A stretch of DNA of 28,432 nt from a virus. This document shows positions 18,510 to 26,732 of this stretch, piece by piece (position 1 is the first letter of the stretch; every line of letters starts with the position of its first letter). Under the pieces are notes generated by a model. It had not been told where the DNA came from, made no database searches, and saw only the letters and a list, made by a program, of their open reading frames with translations. Location: the IMG/VR virus record IMGVR_UViG_3300045242_000074, positions 1 to 28,432 of that record; one strand, written 5' to 3'. The translations under genes were made by a program, and so were the position numbers.

Positions 18510-20092
18510 TGCAGCGCTTCTCATTGATAGCAAATCATCCGCTGTATACCGGCGATATCGTCATCATCAATCGCCCTGCGCAGGCGTTCGTCGGGGCAAG
18601 CTATTCGTTCGCGTTCGCAGCGGTCGGCGGCAGCGGTTCGCTGTCGTGGGAATGCCGCAGCACGTTGCCGAGTGGGTGGACGTTCAGCGGTTCGACGCTG
18701 ACCTATTCTGGCACATTGTCGAGCACGGCGGCGTTTAGCGTGGACATCTACGTCCGCGACGCGAATTTCGATCACGAGATTTTGCAGACGTTCGCGATTG
18801 AAGTTATCGCGCTGCCGCTGACACTCTCGGGCGATTTGCAGGATCAAACTAATGGCGTCACGATCACGCCTTACAGCTACGTGGCAAGTGGCGGATATCC
18901 AGGCTACACCTACGCGATCACCTCGGGCGCGTTGCCGACCGGTCTTTCGCTCAACGGGGCAACGGGGCAAGTGACCGGTACGCCCACGACGAACGGCGCC
19001 TATTCGTGGGCTGTCACCGTAACCGACTCGCACAGCAACCCCGCCACCATACCGGACTCGTGCAACGTCGCTGCGCCAGCGCTGACGCTGACAGGGACGG
19101 CAACATCGCCGGTTACGATTGATGATGCCTATTCGTGGACGCCGGCGACAACGGGCGGCGTTGGGCCTTACACGTACTCTGTCGGAAGCGGAACATTGCC
19201 AGCGGGCACGACGCTAAACACGTCAACCGGCGAAGTTCACGGCACCGTCACCACGGTCGCCTCATTTACTTTCGTGATTCATGTCGTGGATTCGGCGAGC
19301 AGTTCGGCTAACTCGCCATCAGAAACTGTCGTCGTGAATGCCAACGCCACGGCGCTGTCGATCTATAACAAGATCGCGACCAGTGCGGGCGGACATGGCG
19401 CCTATTGGAATCTTGACGAGGCGACCACGGCCATTAGCAGCAGTCGTGCGGATAACGCAAACGGTGCATTCCCTCTTGGGATCGCAGCGGCCGCGATGGC
19501 GATCGTCAACGGGCCTCGTGGTGCGGGCGACAATGCTACAGGCGTCGGCTCTGGCGGTTACCTCACTGCTTCTCGCACAGTTGGCGATGATCTGGACGTA
19601 CCCGCGTCGGCGCAAAAATATTGCTTATTCGGATTCATTAAGTTCAACAGTGCGCCCGGCAGCTTGCTGAGCATAGGTGGGACTTATCAAGGCGGCTCTC
19701 CGCCAAATGGCGGATACATGCTCATATCAGGGCCGACCAATGCGGCGTATGGCTATAGCGGAGATACAGTCACCACTACTTGGGCGCACGCAAATACGAC
19801 TATACCGGACACAACGAACTGGCATTTCTACACCATGTGGCGAGATAACACGGACGGCAAATTGCGCATTTCTGTGGATGGTGCAACCGCCGCCGTTTCT
19901 GCCACAACGTGCGTTCCTCCGCAATCGAATATCGCGTTCCTTATTCTTGGGGGATTGGGTTCTCCTGATGCGTCGGTTTCGAGATGGGGTTACATCAAGG
20001 GCGATTACCTGACTTCGAGCGAACAGACTTGGATGGTGAACAGCGGCAGCGGGCGTAACTGGCTTGAAATCAAACGACTGGCGGGCCACTGA
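18509..20092 (+). CDS. Tail protein with Ig-like (He_PIG) repeats and a LamG-like domain
   Basis: 527 residues, no TAG. After an N-terminal segment it has three Ig-like repeats. The clearest is SGALPTGLSLNGATGQVTG with TPTTNGAYSWAVTVTDS, repeated as SGTLPAGTTLNTSTGEVHG; these are He_PIG type modules that often decorate phage tails. The C-terminal 230 residues, starting near GGHGAYWNLDEATT and including YCLFGFIKFNSAPGSLLSIGG and LRISVDGATAAVS, look like a concanavalin/LamG jelly roll for sugar binding. Likely a distal tail or adhesin component. It overlaps both neighbours by ATGA-type junctions. Confidence 0.85.
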   Translation: MQRFSLIANHPLYTGDIVIINRPAQAFVGASYSFAFAAVGGSGSLSWECRSTLPSGWTFSGSTLTYSGTLSSTAAFSVDIYVRDANFDHEILQTFAIEVIALPLTLSGDLQDQTNGVTITPYSYVASGGYPGYTYAITSGALPTGLSLNGATGQVTGTPTTNGAYSWAVTVTDSHSNPATIPDSCNVAAPALTLTGTATSPVTIDDAYSWTPATTGGVGPYTYSVGSGTLPAGTTLNTSTGEVHGTVTTVASFTFVIHVVDSASSSANSPSETVVVNANATALSIYNKIATSAGGHGAYWNLDEATTAISSSRADNANGAFPLGIAAAAMAIVNGPRGAGDNATGVGSGGYLTASRTVGDDLDVPASAQKYCLFGFIKFNSAPGSLLSIGGTYQGGSPPNGGYMLISGPTNAAYGYSGDTVTTTWAHANTTIPDTTNWHFYTMWRDNTDGKLRISVDGATAAVSATTCVPPQSNIAFLILGGLGSPDASVSRWGYIKGDYLTSSEQTWMVNSGSGRNWLEIKRLAGH

Positions 20093-22698
20093 TGGCTAAG
20101 CAATACTCCTCACTCGACAATGCAGCACTAGGCCCGAGCCTCGAAACCGGGCTTGGCGGGCTGACGCTCACGACCACGGCCGACTCGCTCAACCTCAACC
20201 GCAATGCACGCTCGCGCATCGGGATTGCGGCGACGGCGCCGGACATCTATTTTGAAGGCGTGTTCTACGGCTCGGCTGCGCTCACGATGAGTAACGCGGC
20301 AGTCGGCATCGTGCAGTCTGGCGTTGCGACAAACGTGTGGCCGGGGAACGTCGCCAACTCCATCGGCTACCGCCCTGCAGATGGCGCGGTATATGTGAAC
20401 GGTTCTAGCGTTGCGACGGTTGCGCCAACGCTGGCAAAGGGCGTCATTGGATTTGCGCTGTCGCAGTCCGCGCATACGCTGAAAATCTACGTAAACAACC
20501 TGCTCGTCTACACCGTCACCGGCTTGGCCTCGGCGGTTTGGTTCCCCGCAATCAGCGTCGGCAGCACCGTCGCGCGCGACTTGACCGGATATCTAAACCT
20601 GGGCCTGCGCCCGTCCGAGAATGCGCCGCCAACCGGCTACCGCTTCGGCGTGTGGAGCATCGTTGCCACGACGCCGATTGATCCGCTGGCATCGGACTTC
20701 TTCCTATCGTCGCCGACTTCGCCAGTTCCCAATGCCAGCTACAAGGGCCGCGTGATGCTGCCCGAGAATCTCTCAATCGAACAATCGGCATCGTTCTGGA
20801 CGGATGGATCGCACGGTAGCAGCTCGCAAAACACCATCGGCCTTGACCTCGAAAACGCCGATGGTGCGCTCGACAATTATCCCGACATCATCACCGGCAC
20901 GCCGTTCCCGATTGCGATTGCCGACCTGAATTCTACCGCCGAGCCGACGCTTATCGCAACGCTCGTTGCCAAGGCCGCGAAGCCGACCAAGTTTGATGTG
21001 ATGCACGTCGATTTAGCCGACGCCGCGCGCAAGTGGGACGTGCCATTGCCGCGCCGCTTGGTGCCGCCGTGGATGGACGCGGGCGCAGCAAATCAGCCTT
21101 TCCCGATTGCGCTCGGCGCGGTGCGCGAAGCCGAGCCGCTATTGATCGACGGCATCAATCGCGTGCGCGTGGTGCATGACGATCAACTGACCAACATTGC
21201 CATCCTGCGCGACAAGGGCGACCCGCTCGACCCGACCGCAACGCCGCCCGACTACACGGCGACCGGCGACCTGCGCGGCGTCATCACGAATACCGACCCG
21301 GCTGGCACTGTTACGGGCGATTTTTCCTCGCAAGGCACAAGCTCGCTCACGCCGACGACCGGCACCGACTTGCTAGCAGGCATAGGGGCTATGTCTACTG
21401 CCAATAGCAATGGATTGCCAGCAGGTTGGGAATAGACACCCGCAATTGGCGGGTATGGCACGCCGTCGCAGGTGGCAACAGATGGCGGGCGCGCTCGTAT
21501 CACATTCGATACGTTCACAGGCGGGCCGCAGACGCAGGCAAGCTATATCAGCACGGCCATTGGTGCGGCAACGATCCTTTCCGGCAAGCGCTACCGCATC
21601 AAGTTCGATGTAAAAGCGGCGGACGTTTCGGCGGAAGGCATTAATGCGGCCTTCGGCTTGATCGTCAACGACACGACCGGGCCGCGCGTGGATTCCGTGC
21701 TCGGGCATTCAGTATTGGTAGGCTCGCTCTCCGATCCCGCGTTCGGAGCCGGTTCGTTTACCGTCGATTTCGTCGCGCCGTTCGATGTGCGGTATCTATG
21801 CGTGGGCGCGAGCCTTTCGATCCTGTCTGGCGATCCAACCCCAGGCTCGTCGTGGGTCGAATTCGACAACGTAACCGTCGTTAAACTTCCCGATCCGCCC
21901 GTTTCCGGTGCGCCGTTGCAGGGAATTTCGCTCACAAACTTTTTCAAGGAAATTATCCTGCGCAGCGAACGCGCGGGCCTGACTGATGCAGACGTGGACT
22001 ACACCAGCACCGATGCAATCGACACCTCCGCGCCGTATCCGTTCGGCGTATATGTGCAGTCCGCGATCACGATTGATGGCCTATCGCGTGCGCCGCTGGA
22101 TTCGTTCTGCGCGTCGATCACCGAAGATGAAACCGGCGCGCGTCGTGTCATCCGCTTGACCGATCCAGAGCTCGCCGCCGATGGCGATATCGTTGCGGAG
22201 TTTGACGGCTCGAACCTTGACGATATGCCGACTTGGGATCGCGACCCGGCCATCGGCCTGACAGCGCGCGCAGGCGCGCCGCACAACTGGTATCAGTTCA
22301 CCGACGGCACGCAGTTCGTTGACGACTTCGACCCGGCGACCGGCATCGATGCGCAGACCCGCGCGCAATTCATGCGGGCGAGTCAAAACTTTGTTTCAAC
22401 CGATGTCGTGCTCGATCCGAGTTATCAGTTCGCGCTCGACGCCGACCCGATCCCGTACCTGCTCGACTTGCTGGCCGATGCCAAGGCCGAGCTAAACCGC
22501 GTGTGCGGCATGTTCACGAAGGTTCGTAAGCACTACACGTTTAGCGGGGCGCTGGACGATCAATCCATTCCGCGCGTCGGCGACATCGTGCGCGTGACTT
22601 GGCCGCGCGGCGATCTGGCGGCGGGCAAGAAACTATTCGTAAAGCGCGTGCGCTACTTTCCGTGGTCGCGCCGCGCCGACATAACCGCTTGGGGATGA
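20092..22698 (+). CDS. Large tail-tip (baseplate hub-like) protein with one TAG at codon 448
   Basis: 868 residues if TAG at 21433 is read as Gln; 447 residues if it stops. The N-terminal 190 residues look like a SPRY-type beta sandwich (SIGYRPADGAVYVNG, VIGFALSQSAHTLKIYVNN). Next is a tail-hub part (PENLSIEQSASFWTDG, GLDLENADGALDNYPD, KWDVPLPRRLVP), then a jelly-roll-like middle (YRIKFDVKAADVS, WVEFDNVTVVKLPD), and a C-terminal hub part (LLADAKAELNRVCGMF, IPRVGDIVRVTWPRG). The C-terminal half has no plausible start of its own, and both halves are in frame, so read-through is preferred. Stop is TGA. Confidence 0.85.
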
Positions 22699-22702
22699 TC
22701 CG

Positions 22703-23545
22703 ATGATTCTGAGTTTTCTTCGCGACACCAGCTTCACGCCGAGCATCGCTGGCGGGACGTGGATCACCGGCAACGGCGACACGCTGCAAAACAGCATCGT
22801 TGCGGACAAGGCGCGGCTGCAATGGCCGTCCGGCTCGCAGATGACCAGCACGACCGTATCCCTCACGTTCACACGCGCGGTGGCGGAAACGCCGGTCATG
22901 TTCGGCCTGCTCAATACAACCCTGCCAGTCGGCTGTAAAGTCGTCGTCGCGTTCAAGCGGCCAGCGGATGCGGGCTATACATACAACTCGATAACGCTCT
23001 ACGTGCTGCAAGGGCTGCGCGGCGAGCGGTTTATTTGGTACATGCTGCCGACGGGCCTTGATCCGGTTACGGGGTGCAAAGTCACAATCTACAATGACGT
23101 GGGCGGCTCTACCGCTATTGCAGCGTCGGCTATGATCGACCTGGGAGAAGTGTGGCCCGGGTGCAAGGGAATCGACCTATCCGCCGCCGTGGACTTTGGC
23201 GAAACGCTTGACGATGCCACGCTCACGTACTACTCAAACCTGCAACAGATTCGTCGCCAAGTTAAAACGCCTCGCCGCATCCTGCGCCTTTCGCCTTGCA
23301 TACGGCAGGCATCGGAAGTCTGGAACGGCACCAACGATCTGACAACGATAATGGCCGGACTCGACCGCGCGCAGCCTTGCGTCATAGTGCCGATCTACAA
23401 GACCGCTGGCGTAGTCGATCAAACCCTCGTCGCGCGCATGGCGCGATTCGGCTACATCACGTTGATGGCCGAAAACAAGCACCTGGAAAACCTCATCGTG
23501 CAGGGTGGCGAGTGGAAGCATACGGAAGTGCCGATTCCAGTATAA
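22703..23545 (+). CDS. Tail-tip hypothetical protein
   Basis: 280 residues, no TAG. Not assigned to a named family. Beta-rich and lacking membrane segments; noticeable parts are ARLQWPSGSQMTSTTVSLTF, MFGLLNTTLPVGCKVVVAFK, IDLGEVWPGCKGIDLSAAVD and a C-terminal LVARMARFGYITLMAENK with HLENLIVQGGEWK. Similar proteins follow the hub gene in several Proteobacterial siphophages. ATG 22703 is 5 bases after the previous TGA. It is the last gene of the plus-strand operon; stop TAA at 23543-23545. Confidence 0.78.
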   Translation: MILSFLRDTSFTPSIAGGTWITGNGDTLQNSIVADKARLQWPSGSQMTSTTVSLTFTRAVAETPVMFGLLNTTLPVGCKVVVAFKRPADAGYTYNSITLYVLQGLRGERFIWYMLPTGLDPVTGCKVTIYNDVGGSTAIAASAMIDLGEVWPGCKGIDLSAAVDFGETLDDATLTYYSNLQQIRRQVKTPRRILRLSPCIRQASEVWNGTNDLTTIMAGLDRAQPCVIVPIYKTAGVVDQTLVARMARFGYITLMAENKHLENLIVQGGEWKHTEVPIPV

Positions 23546-23548
23546 ATC

Positions 23549-23656
23549 TGTTCCGCAATTTCAAAACGCGCCGCGCCGCATATAGGTTTCACGGCATCAA
23601 TTTGCGCAATTTTGCGGAACGTATTTCATGCTAACGGCATGATTTAGCGCAAATAA
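23549..23656 (+). repeat. Inverted repeats next to the tRNA-like site
   Basis: GTTCCGCAA near 23549 is repeated inverted as TTGCGGAAC near 23612-23620. CATGC/GCATG forms a small hairpin at 23627-23641, and TTTGCGC (about 23601) is mirrored by GCGCAAA (about 23647). Such clustered short repeats beside an att core could be recombinase arm sites; this is inference. No gene is seen between 23546 and 23711. Confidence 0.35.
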
Positions 23657-23659
23657 GAG

Positions 23660-23706
23660 AGAGACTCTTAATCTCTTGGTCCTAGGTTCGAATCCTAGAC
23701 GGCCCA
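23660..23706 (+). other. attP: 3' half of a tRNA-Lys(CUU) gene, candidate attP core
   Basis: From 23660 the sequence folds as an anticodon arm (AGAGA, loop CTCTTAA, TCTCT), variable bases TGGTC, a perfect T arm (CTAGG TTCGAAT CCTAG) and the 3' acceptor strand ACGGCCC plus discriminator A. The anticodon is CUU (Lys). The 5' acceptor strand GGGCCGT and a proper D arm are missing upstream, and ATCA replaces CCA. A 3' tRNA half of this kind is the usual identity block used by integrases that target tRNA genes. No integrase is in the window. Confidence 0.6.
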
Positions 23707-23711
23707 ATCAC

Positions 23712-23840
23712 TTACGATAGATTGTATTCCTCAAAAAAAGTCAACCATTCCGCAATTCTCAGCGCGTCGGCTCGACCTTGGCACTTGGCGTCCAGTTCCG
23801 CTTTCTCGTCCACTACTCGTTGTTGGAAATCTTGCAACAT
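23712..23840 (-). CDS. Small phage protein with QRVVDEKAELD motif
   Basis: 42 residues beginning MLQDFQQRVVDEKAELDAKC and then a predicted helix with ALRIAEWLTFFEEYNL. The QRVVDEKAELD segment is shared by small early proteins of many Proteobacterial phages; function unknown. Its ATG overlaps the TGA of the pentapeptide gene (ATGA), showing that it belongs to the same operon. Stop is TAA. Confidence 0.75.
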   Translation of the reverse strand: MLQDFQQRVVDEKAELDAKCQGRADALRIAEWLTFFEEYNLS

Positions 23841-24748
23841 CACGCACCCCTCCCGGCTGTGCCGTGCTGTGTTTGCTCGGCAGCACAACGCCGAATATCT
23901 TCGCGCGCTGCTTCGTTTGAGGCGAAGAAGTGAGGCCGATAGCCAACGGCGGCGCGGTAGATCATTGCGCCAGCACGTTCTGGCCCATATTTCTTTTCTA
24001 GCGATTGACCGGCATCGCCCGCAAGGTGAATCGCCCACCCTGCGCGACAATGCGTCGTGCCGCATGCTCCGCTCTCTCCGTGCCATGAGTTCATCTGTAA
24101 CTCGCCGCCGCCCGTGATGGCCGCGAGAATCTTCGCGTCGATCTGTTCGATCACTGGCACATCTGGATTGCGCTCGCGAAATCTGACCGCCGCAGTAGCA
24201 CGACGTGCTGCGCGATCCTCCAGCGTGATAGCGCGCTGGTACGGTTCGGCGGGATTCGTGGCCGTAGTGCCGTCAGGCACGTTCCTGGCGCCCGCAAGGT
24301 AGGCGCCCGCAAGGTCAGCGCCCGCAAGGTCAGCGCCCGCAAGGTCAGCGCGCGCAAGGTAGGCGTCCTCAAGGTAGGCGCCCGCAAGGTTGGCGCGCGC
24401 AAGGTAGGCGTCCTCAAGGTAGGCGCCCGCAAGGTAGGCGCCCGCAAGGTCAGCGCCCGCAAGGTAGGCGCCCGCAAGGTCAGCGCCCGCAAGGTCAGCG
24501 CGCTCAAGGTAGGCGCCCGCAAGGTAGGCGCCCGCAAGGTCAGCGCCCGCAAGGTCAGCGCCCGCAAGGTCAGCGCGCGCAAGGTAGGCGTCCTCAAGGT
24601 AGGCGTCCGCAAGGTAGGCGCCCGCCTTAATCGCCTTCTTCACCGCGAAACCTAGTTGCAGTGAGTACGACTTACCGGAAAATTCAGCCGACAGTTCGCA
24701 CTCAAACTGCACGGCACCACTAAAGCGGTTTTTGATTTGGAAGATCAC
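23840..24748 (-). CDS. Pentapeptide-repeat protein, GTG start
   Basis: 302 residues. N-terminal 37 residues begin IFQIKNRFSGAVQFECELSA, typical of phage pentapeptide proteins. Residues about 38-153 are pentapeptide repeats of the form A(Y/D)LAx, predicted to form a right-handed quadrilateral beta helix. The C-terminal part has IDAKILAAITGGGELQMNSW, CGTTHCRAGWAIHLAGDAG and FFASNEAAREDIRRC, a recurring phage C-terminal module. Start GTG 24748 is chosen because it overlaps the previous TGA (GTGA) and has AGGAG upstream; the longer ATG at 24790 would overlap the previous gene by 46 bases. Function not known. No internal TAG. Confidence 0.88.
   Translation of the reverse strand: MIFQIKNRFSGAVQFECELSAEFSGKSYSLQLGFAVKKAIKAGAYLADAYLEDAYLARADLAGADLAGADLAGAYLAGAYLERADLAGADLAGAYLAGADLAGAYLAGAYLEDAYLARANLAGAYLEDAYLARADLAGADLAGADLAGAYLAGARNVPDGTTATNPAEPYQRAITLEDRAARRATAAVRFRERNPDVPVIEQIDAKILAAITGGGELQMNSWHGESGACGTTHCRAGWAIHLAGDAGQSLEKKYGPERAGAMIYRAAVGYRPHFFASNEAAREDIRRCAAEQTQHGTAGRGA
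24290..24640 (-). repeat. 15-base tandem repeat encoding pentapeptides
   Basis: About 23 units of roughly GCCCGCAAGGT(A/C)(A/G)GC (plus strand), lying wholly within the pentapeptide gene. Since 15 is a multiple of three, all frames stay open and produce false ORFs. Unit variants recur in blocks, which suggests copy-number change by slippage or recombination. Confidence 0.9.
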
Positions 24749-24927
24749 TTCGATTCTCCTGTTGTTTGTGTGTTCTCTCGTGCGCCCCAACGCTTTGTAT
24801 ACTCTTCGACTATTCTGTCAGCGATAGCGCAGGCGGCAATGGACTGGTAATCGTTGTACGAGACGTAGTTGCCGTTCGCGTGTTCGACAATGCCGTCTGT
24901 GCATTCGTGGTATCGCTGCACGGTCAT
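24745..24927 (-). CDS. Small early hypothetical protein
   Basis: 60 residues: TVQRYHECTDGIVEHANGNYV, then DYQSIAACAIADRIVEEYTK and a polar tail. Not recognised. ATG 24927 is served by the GGAGG that overlaps the SSB TAG stop, and the end overlaps the pentapeptide GTG (GTGA). No membrane segment. Confidence 0.7.
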   Translation of the reverse strand: MTVQRYHECTDGIVEHANGNYVSYNDYQSIAACAIADRIVEEYTKRWGARENTQTTGESK

Positions 24928-24938
24928 GCTGCCTCCTA
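24924..24938 (-). promoter_or_regulatory. SSB TAG stop overlapping a Shine-Dalgarno, with TGA backup
   Basis: On the minus strand the sequence is TTC TAG GAG GCA GCA TGA: the TAG stop of SSB shares bases with an AGGAGG ribosome-binding site, and an in-frame TGA follows three codons later, overlapping the ATG of the next gene. If TAG were read as Gln the product would gain only Gln-Glu-Ala-Ala after DDIPF. Confidence 0.8.
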
Positions 24939-25304
24939 GAACGGGATATCGTCTGAAAATTCCTCTTGCGGCGCTGGCGCAGGCTTCGGCTTATCCTGGC
25001 TCGGCACGTCGCGCTTCGGTGCAAGTAGATCGACGTTCGCAACCCGCAGCGTCACATACGTTTTCCCGTCATGCTCGCGCGTGCCAAGTTCGCCAGTGAC
25101 GCCGAGCTTGTCGCCCTTGCATATGTACTCGCCGACCTTCGCGCCGCGCTCGTCCCACATAGAACAGTCAAGCCATATGGTTTGCCTGTTGTCGCCGTAG
25201 CCGCTGTCGATTGCCAACGCCCATGACGTTACGGCTTTGCCGCTAGTCGTGTGACGTGTGATTGCATCGCGGCCAATGCGTCCGATCCCGGTAAAAATAT
25301 TCAT
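24936..25304 (-). CDS. ssb: Single-stranded DNA-binding protein, ends with TAG
   Basis: 122 residues. OB-fold start MNIFTGIGRIGRDAITRHTT, strand WALAIDSGYGDNRQTIWLDC, then GDKLGVTGELGTREHDGKTY, a short Pro/Lys-rich linker and the acidic tip EEFSDDIPF. The tip is the partner-binding end of bacterial SSBs and normally carries the C-terminus, so the TAG right after Phe must work as a stop for the normal protein. ATG overlaps the previous TGA (ATGA). It belongs with the annealase and exonuclease upstream. Confidence 0.95.
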   Translation of the reverse strand: MNIFTGIGRIGRDAITRHTTSGKAVTSWALAIDSGYGDNRQTIWLDCSMWDERGAKVGEYICKGDKLGVTGELGTREHDGKTYVTLRVANVDLLAPKRDVPSQDKPKPAPAPQEEFSDDIPF

Positions 25305-25381
25305 GCTTGTGGCACCTTCAGTTCTGCTTGTATTAGGCTTTTGTGAACACTTGCCAGTCGTTCTATAATTTTAATATTCAT
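25301..25381 (-). CDS. Very small early protein
   Basis: 26 residues beginning MNIKIIERLASVHKSLIQAE. It starts with an ATG overlapping the exonuclease TGA and its own TGA overlaps the SSB ATG, so it is framed by two ATGA junctions, which supports a real gene despite its size. Amphipathic helix; function unknown. Confidence 0.6.
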   Translation of the reverse strand: MNIKIIERLASVHKSLIQAELKVPQA

Positions 25382-26013
25382 GCTGCAATCCTCTCTGCTG
25401 GTGAATACTTAGCCACAATCACGTCAAGCTCGCCGTTGAAATCTGCAACCGCTTGCGCGAGTTTGGCAATATAGGCTTCGTCGCGTTCTGCGCGGAAAAC
25501 GAATAGGGGCAACTTCGGCCAATAGGAAACGAAGTCGCAGAAGTCACGGCCTGAAATCCATAATTGGCCTTGAGCCTGGGCGACGTGTTCTGGCGGCAAT
25601 CGCCGCTCGCCTTCCAACAATTCAATCTGCAAATGCGGTAGCTTGGTTTTTATTTCCAGAAGTCCGTTATCTCCTACCGTGCTATCTGGACTTGCGCCAG
25701 CGCGACCTCGCCGCATGAATCCAACCGGCTGCGGGTCGGAGTCCGTTTGAAAGGCGTAGAACTGCCGCGCCTCATCCTCCATCGCATGTCCGCGTTCGGT
25801 ATGCTCGTTTCCTTCCCATGTCGGCACCTTTTCGCCAGTGATGACCTGGGCCGCAAGGGTTAGCAGATATTTCCGGCGCGTGATGCTTTCGCCGCCGCCT
25901 TTACCCTTAGCTAATACGGTCGCGAACTGGCTTGCGGTTGGAATGCCGCGACGCACGGCAAACCATTCATCAGAGTTTTGCGGGCAATCGTGTAGCAGCA
26001 CAATATCGCTCAC
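25378..26013 (-). CDS. YqaJ-type viral recombinase (exonuclease)
   Basis: 211 residues, lambda exonuclease-like fold that resects DNA ends for recombination. N-terminal NSDEWFAVRRGIPTASQFAT (substrate region), then NEHTERGHAMEDEARQFY, the catalytic block SPDSTVGDNGLLEIKTK (Asp 110, Glu 120, Lys 122) and EHVAQAQGQLWISG, a helix matching the family Gln-rich motif. GTG start overlaps the annealase TGA (GTGA). Works with the ERF annealase and SSB in this operon. No internal TAG; stop TGA. Confidence 0.93.
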   Translation of the reverse strand: MSDIVLLHDCPQNSDEWFAVRRGIPTASQFATVLAKGKGGGESITRRKYLLTLAAQVITGEKVPTWEGNEHTERGHAMEDEARQFYAFQTDSDPQPVGFMRRGRAGASPDSTVGDNGLLEIKTKLPHLQIELLEGERRLPPEHVAQAQGQLWISGRDFCDFVSYWPKLPLFVFRAERDEAYIAKLAQAVADFNGELDVIVAKYSPAERIAA

Positions 26014-26732
26014 CTCGCTTTCTCCTTTGAGCGCAGCGCGGCCAGTGCCATGTCATAGGCTTTTGCTGGCAGCTTGGCGAGGCTTTCGACCTTGAGAAAT
26101 TTAAGGAATTTAGCCTCATTCGCTCCGGTCGATTCCATCCATTCGCGCAATGTCACTAGCTGCGCATCGCTCACAAATTCGACCGATGCCGCATATGCGT
26201 CGTCGTCCTCGCCGTGACTTGTCAGGTTCAACAGTGCGCCAGCGGTATAACGCTTGCCATAGCTCACGCTTGACGCAACGGCCTGTACGGCATTCTTATT
26301 GCCGGACGCATCAGCAGGCAGCTTGATCGTCGTGCGCTCGCTGTGCCCGCTACGATGCGACAGAACGGCGGTTACGCTAATGCCTTCGGAAAAGTCAGTG
26401 CGGAAGGAAAGGGCGAAACCGTGCTGCGTCAGGATCGGCTTGATCGCGGTGTTAATGTCCTCCCAAAGCGCGAATGAATAGCGCATCTTTCCGTCAACCG
26501 TGGCTTTGCCGCGTTCGCTGATTGCTGGCAGCTTGCCCTGCATGTCGGCAAGCGAGCTAGAGAATGCAGACTCCGCACGCCTTGACTCGATGCGCTCATA
26601 CATCGCCATCAATCGCTCCATCTTCTCCACGTCCGTATTCGGATCGGATGCCGCGCGTGAGATAACTGCTAACAATGTGGATTCTTCGGCATGGATCGCC
26701 GGGGTATTTTCAACTTTTGCCACTGCGTTCAT
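26010..26732 (-). CDS. ERF-family single-strand annealing protein
   Basis: 240 residues. ERF features: RRAESAFSSSLADMQGKLP, then VDGKMRYSFALWEDINTAIK, PILTQHGFALSFR, VTAVLSHRSGHSERTTI and AVASSVSYGKRYTAGALLNL followed by GEDDDA. The C-terminal part is a helical extension. The ATG at 26732 (MNAVAKVENTP) has a perfect GGAGGT site just upstream and overlaps the previous TGA (ATGA); a longer frame from 26795 lacks support. Pairs complementary single strands after exonuclease action. No internal TAG. Confidence 0.94.
   Translation of the reverse strand: MNAVAKVENTPAIHAEESTLLAVISRAASDPNTDVEKMERLMAMYERIESRRAESAFSSSLADMQGKLPAISERGKATVDGKMRYSFALWEDINTAIKPILTQHGFALSFRTDFSEGISVTAVLSHRSGHSERTTIKLPADASGNKNAVQAVASSVSYGKRYTAGALLNLTSHGEDDDAYAASVEFVSDAQLVTLREWMESTGANEAKFLKFLKVESLAKLPAKAYDMALAALRSKEKAR

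Larger units (their letters stand above)
192..21435 (+). other. 39 in-frame TAG codons read as glutamine in the late operon
   Basis: First bases of the in-frame TAG codons: 192, 258, 500, 536, 983, 1999, 2723, 4310, 4446, 5876, 6697, 8040, 8193, 8544, 8838, 9129, 9522, 9671, 9926, 10112, 10449, 10746, 10937, 11327, 11737, 12011, 12164, 13140, 13986, 14079, 14220, 14355, 14424, 14676, 15207, 15378, 15426, 15996 and 21433. Each joins two segments of one recognisable protein without a frame change. No late gene is interrupted by TAA or TGA, and every late gene terminates with TAA or TGA. Gln is the best reading because TAG falls at family Gln positions, for example LVG-TAG-PVKL in the large terminase, WVV-TAG-VDVYA in the tail completion protein and SLA-TAG-AKAHLRL in the connector. 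The late-gene coordinates below assume this code. Confidence 0.93.

Noticed and set aside
23641-23706. Functional or suppressor tRNA gene
   Set aside because: The 5' acceptor strand and a pairing D arm are missing, and the anticodon is CUU. An ochre reading (UUA) would lack U33. It is better seen as an att core.
24151-24612. 153-residue frame of LRAPTLRA repeats on the minus strand
   Set aside because: It is another frame of the 15-base pentapeptide repeats; repeat units divisible by three keep every frame open.
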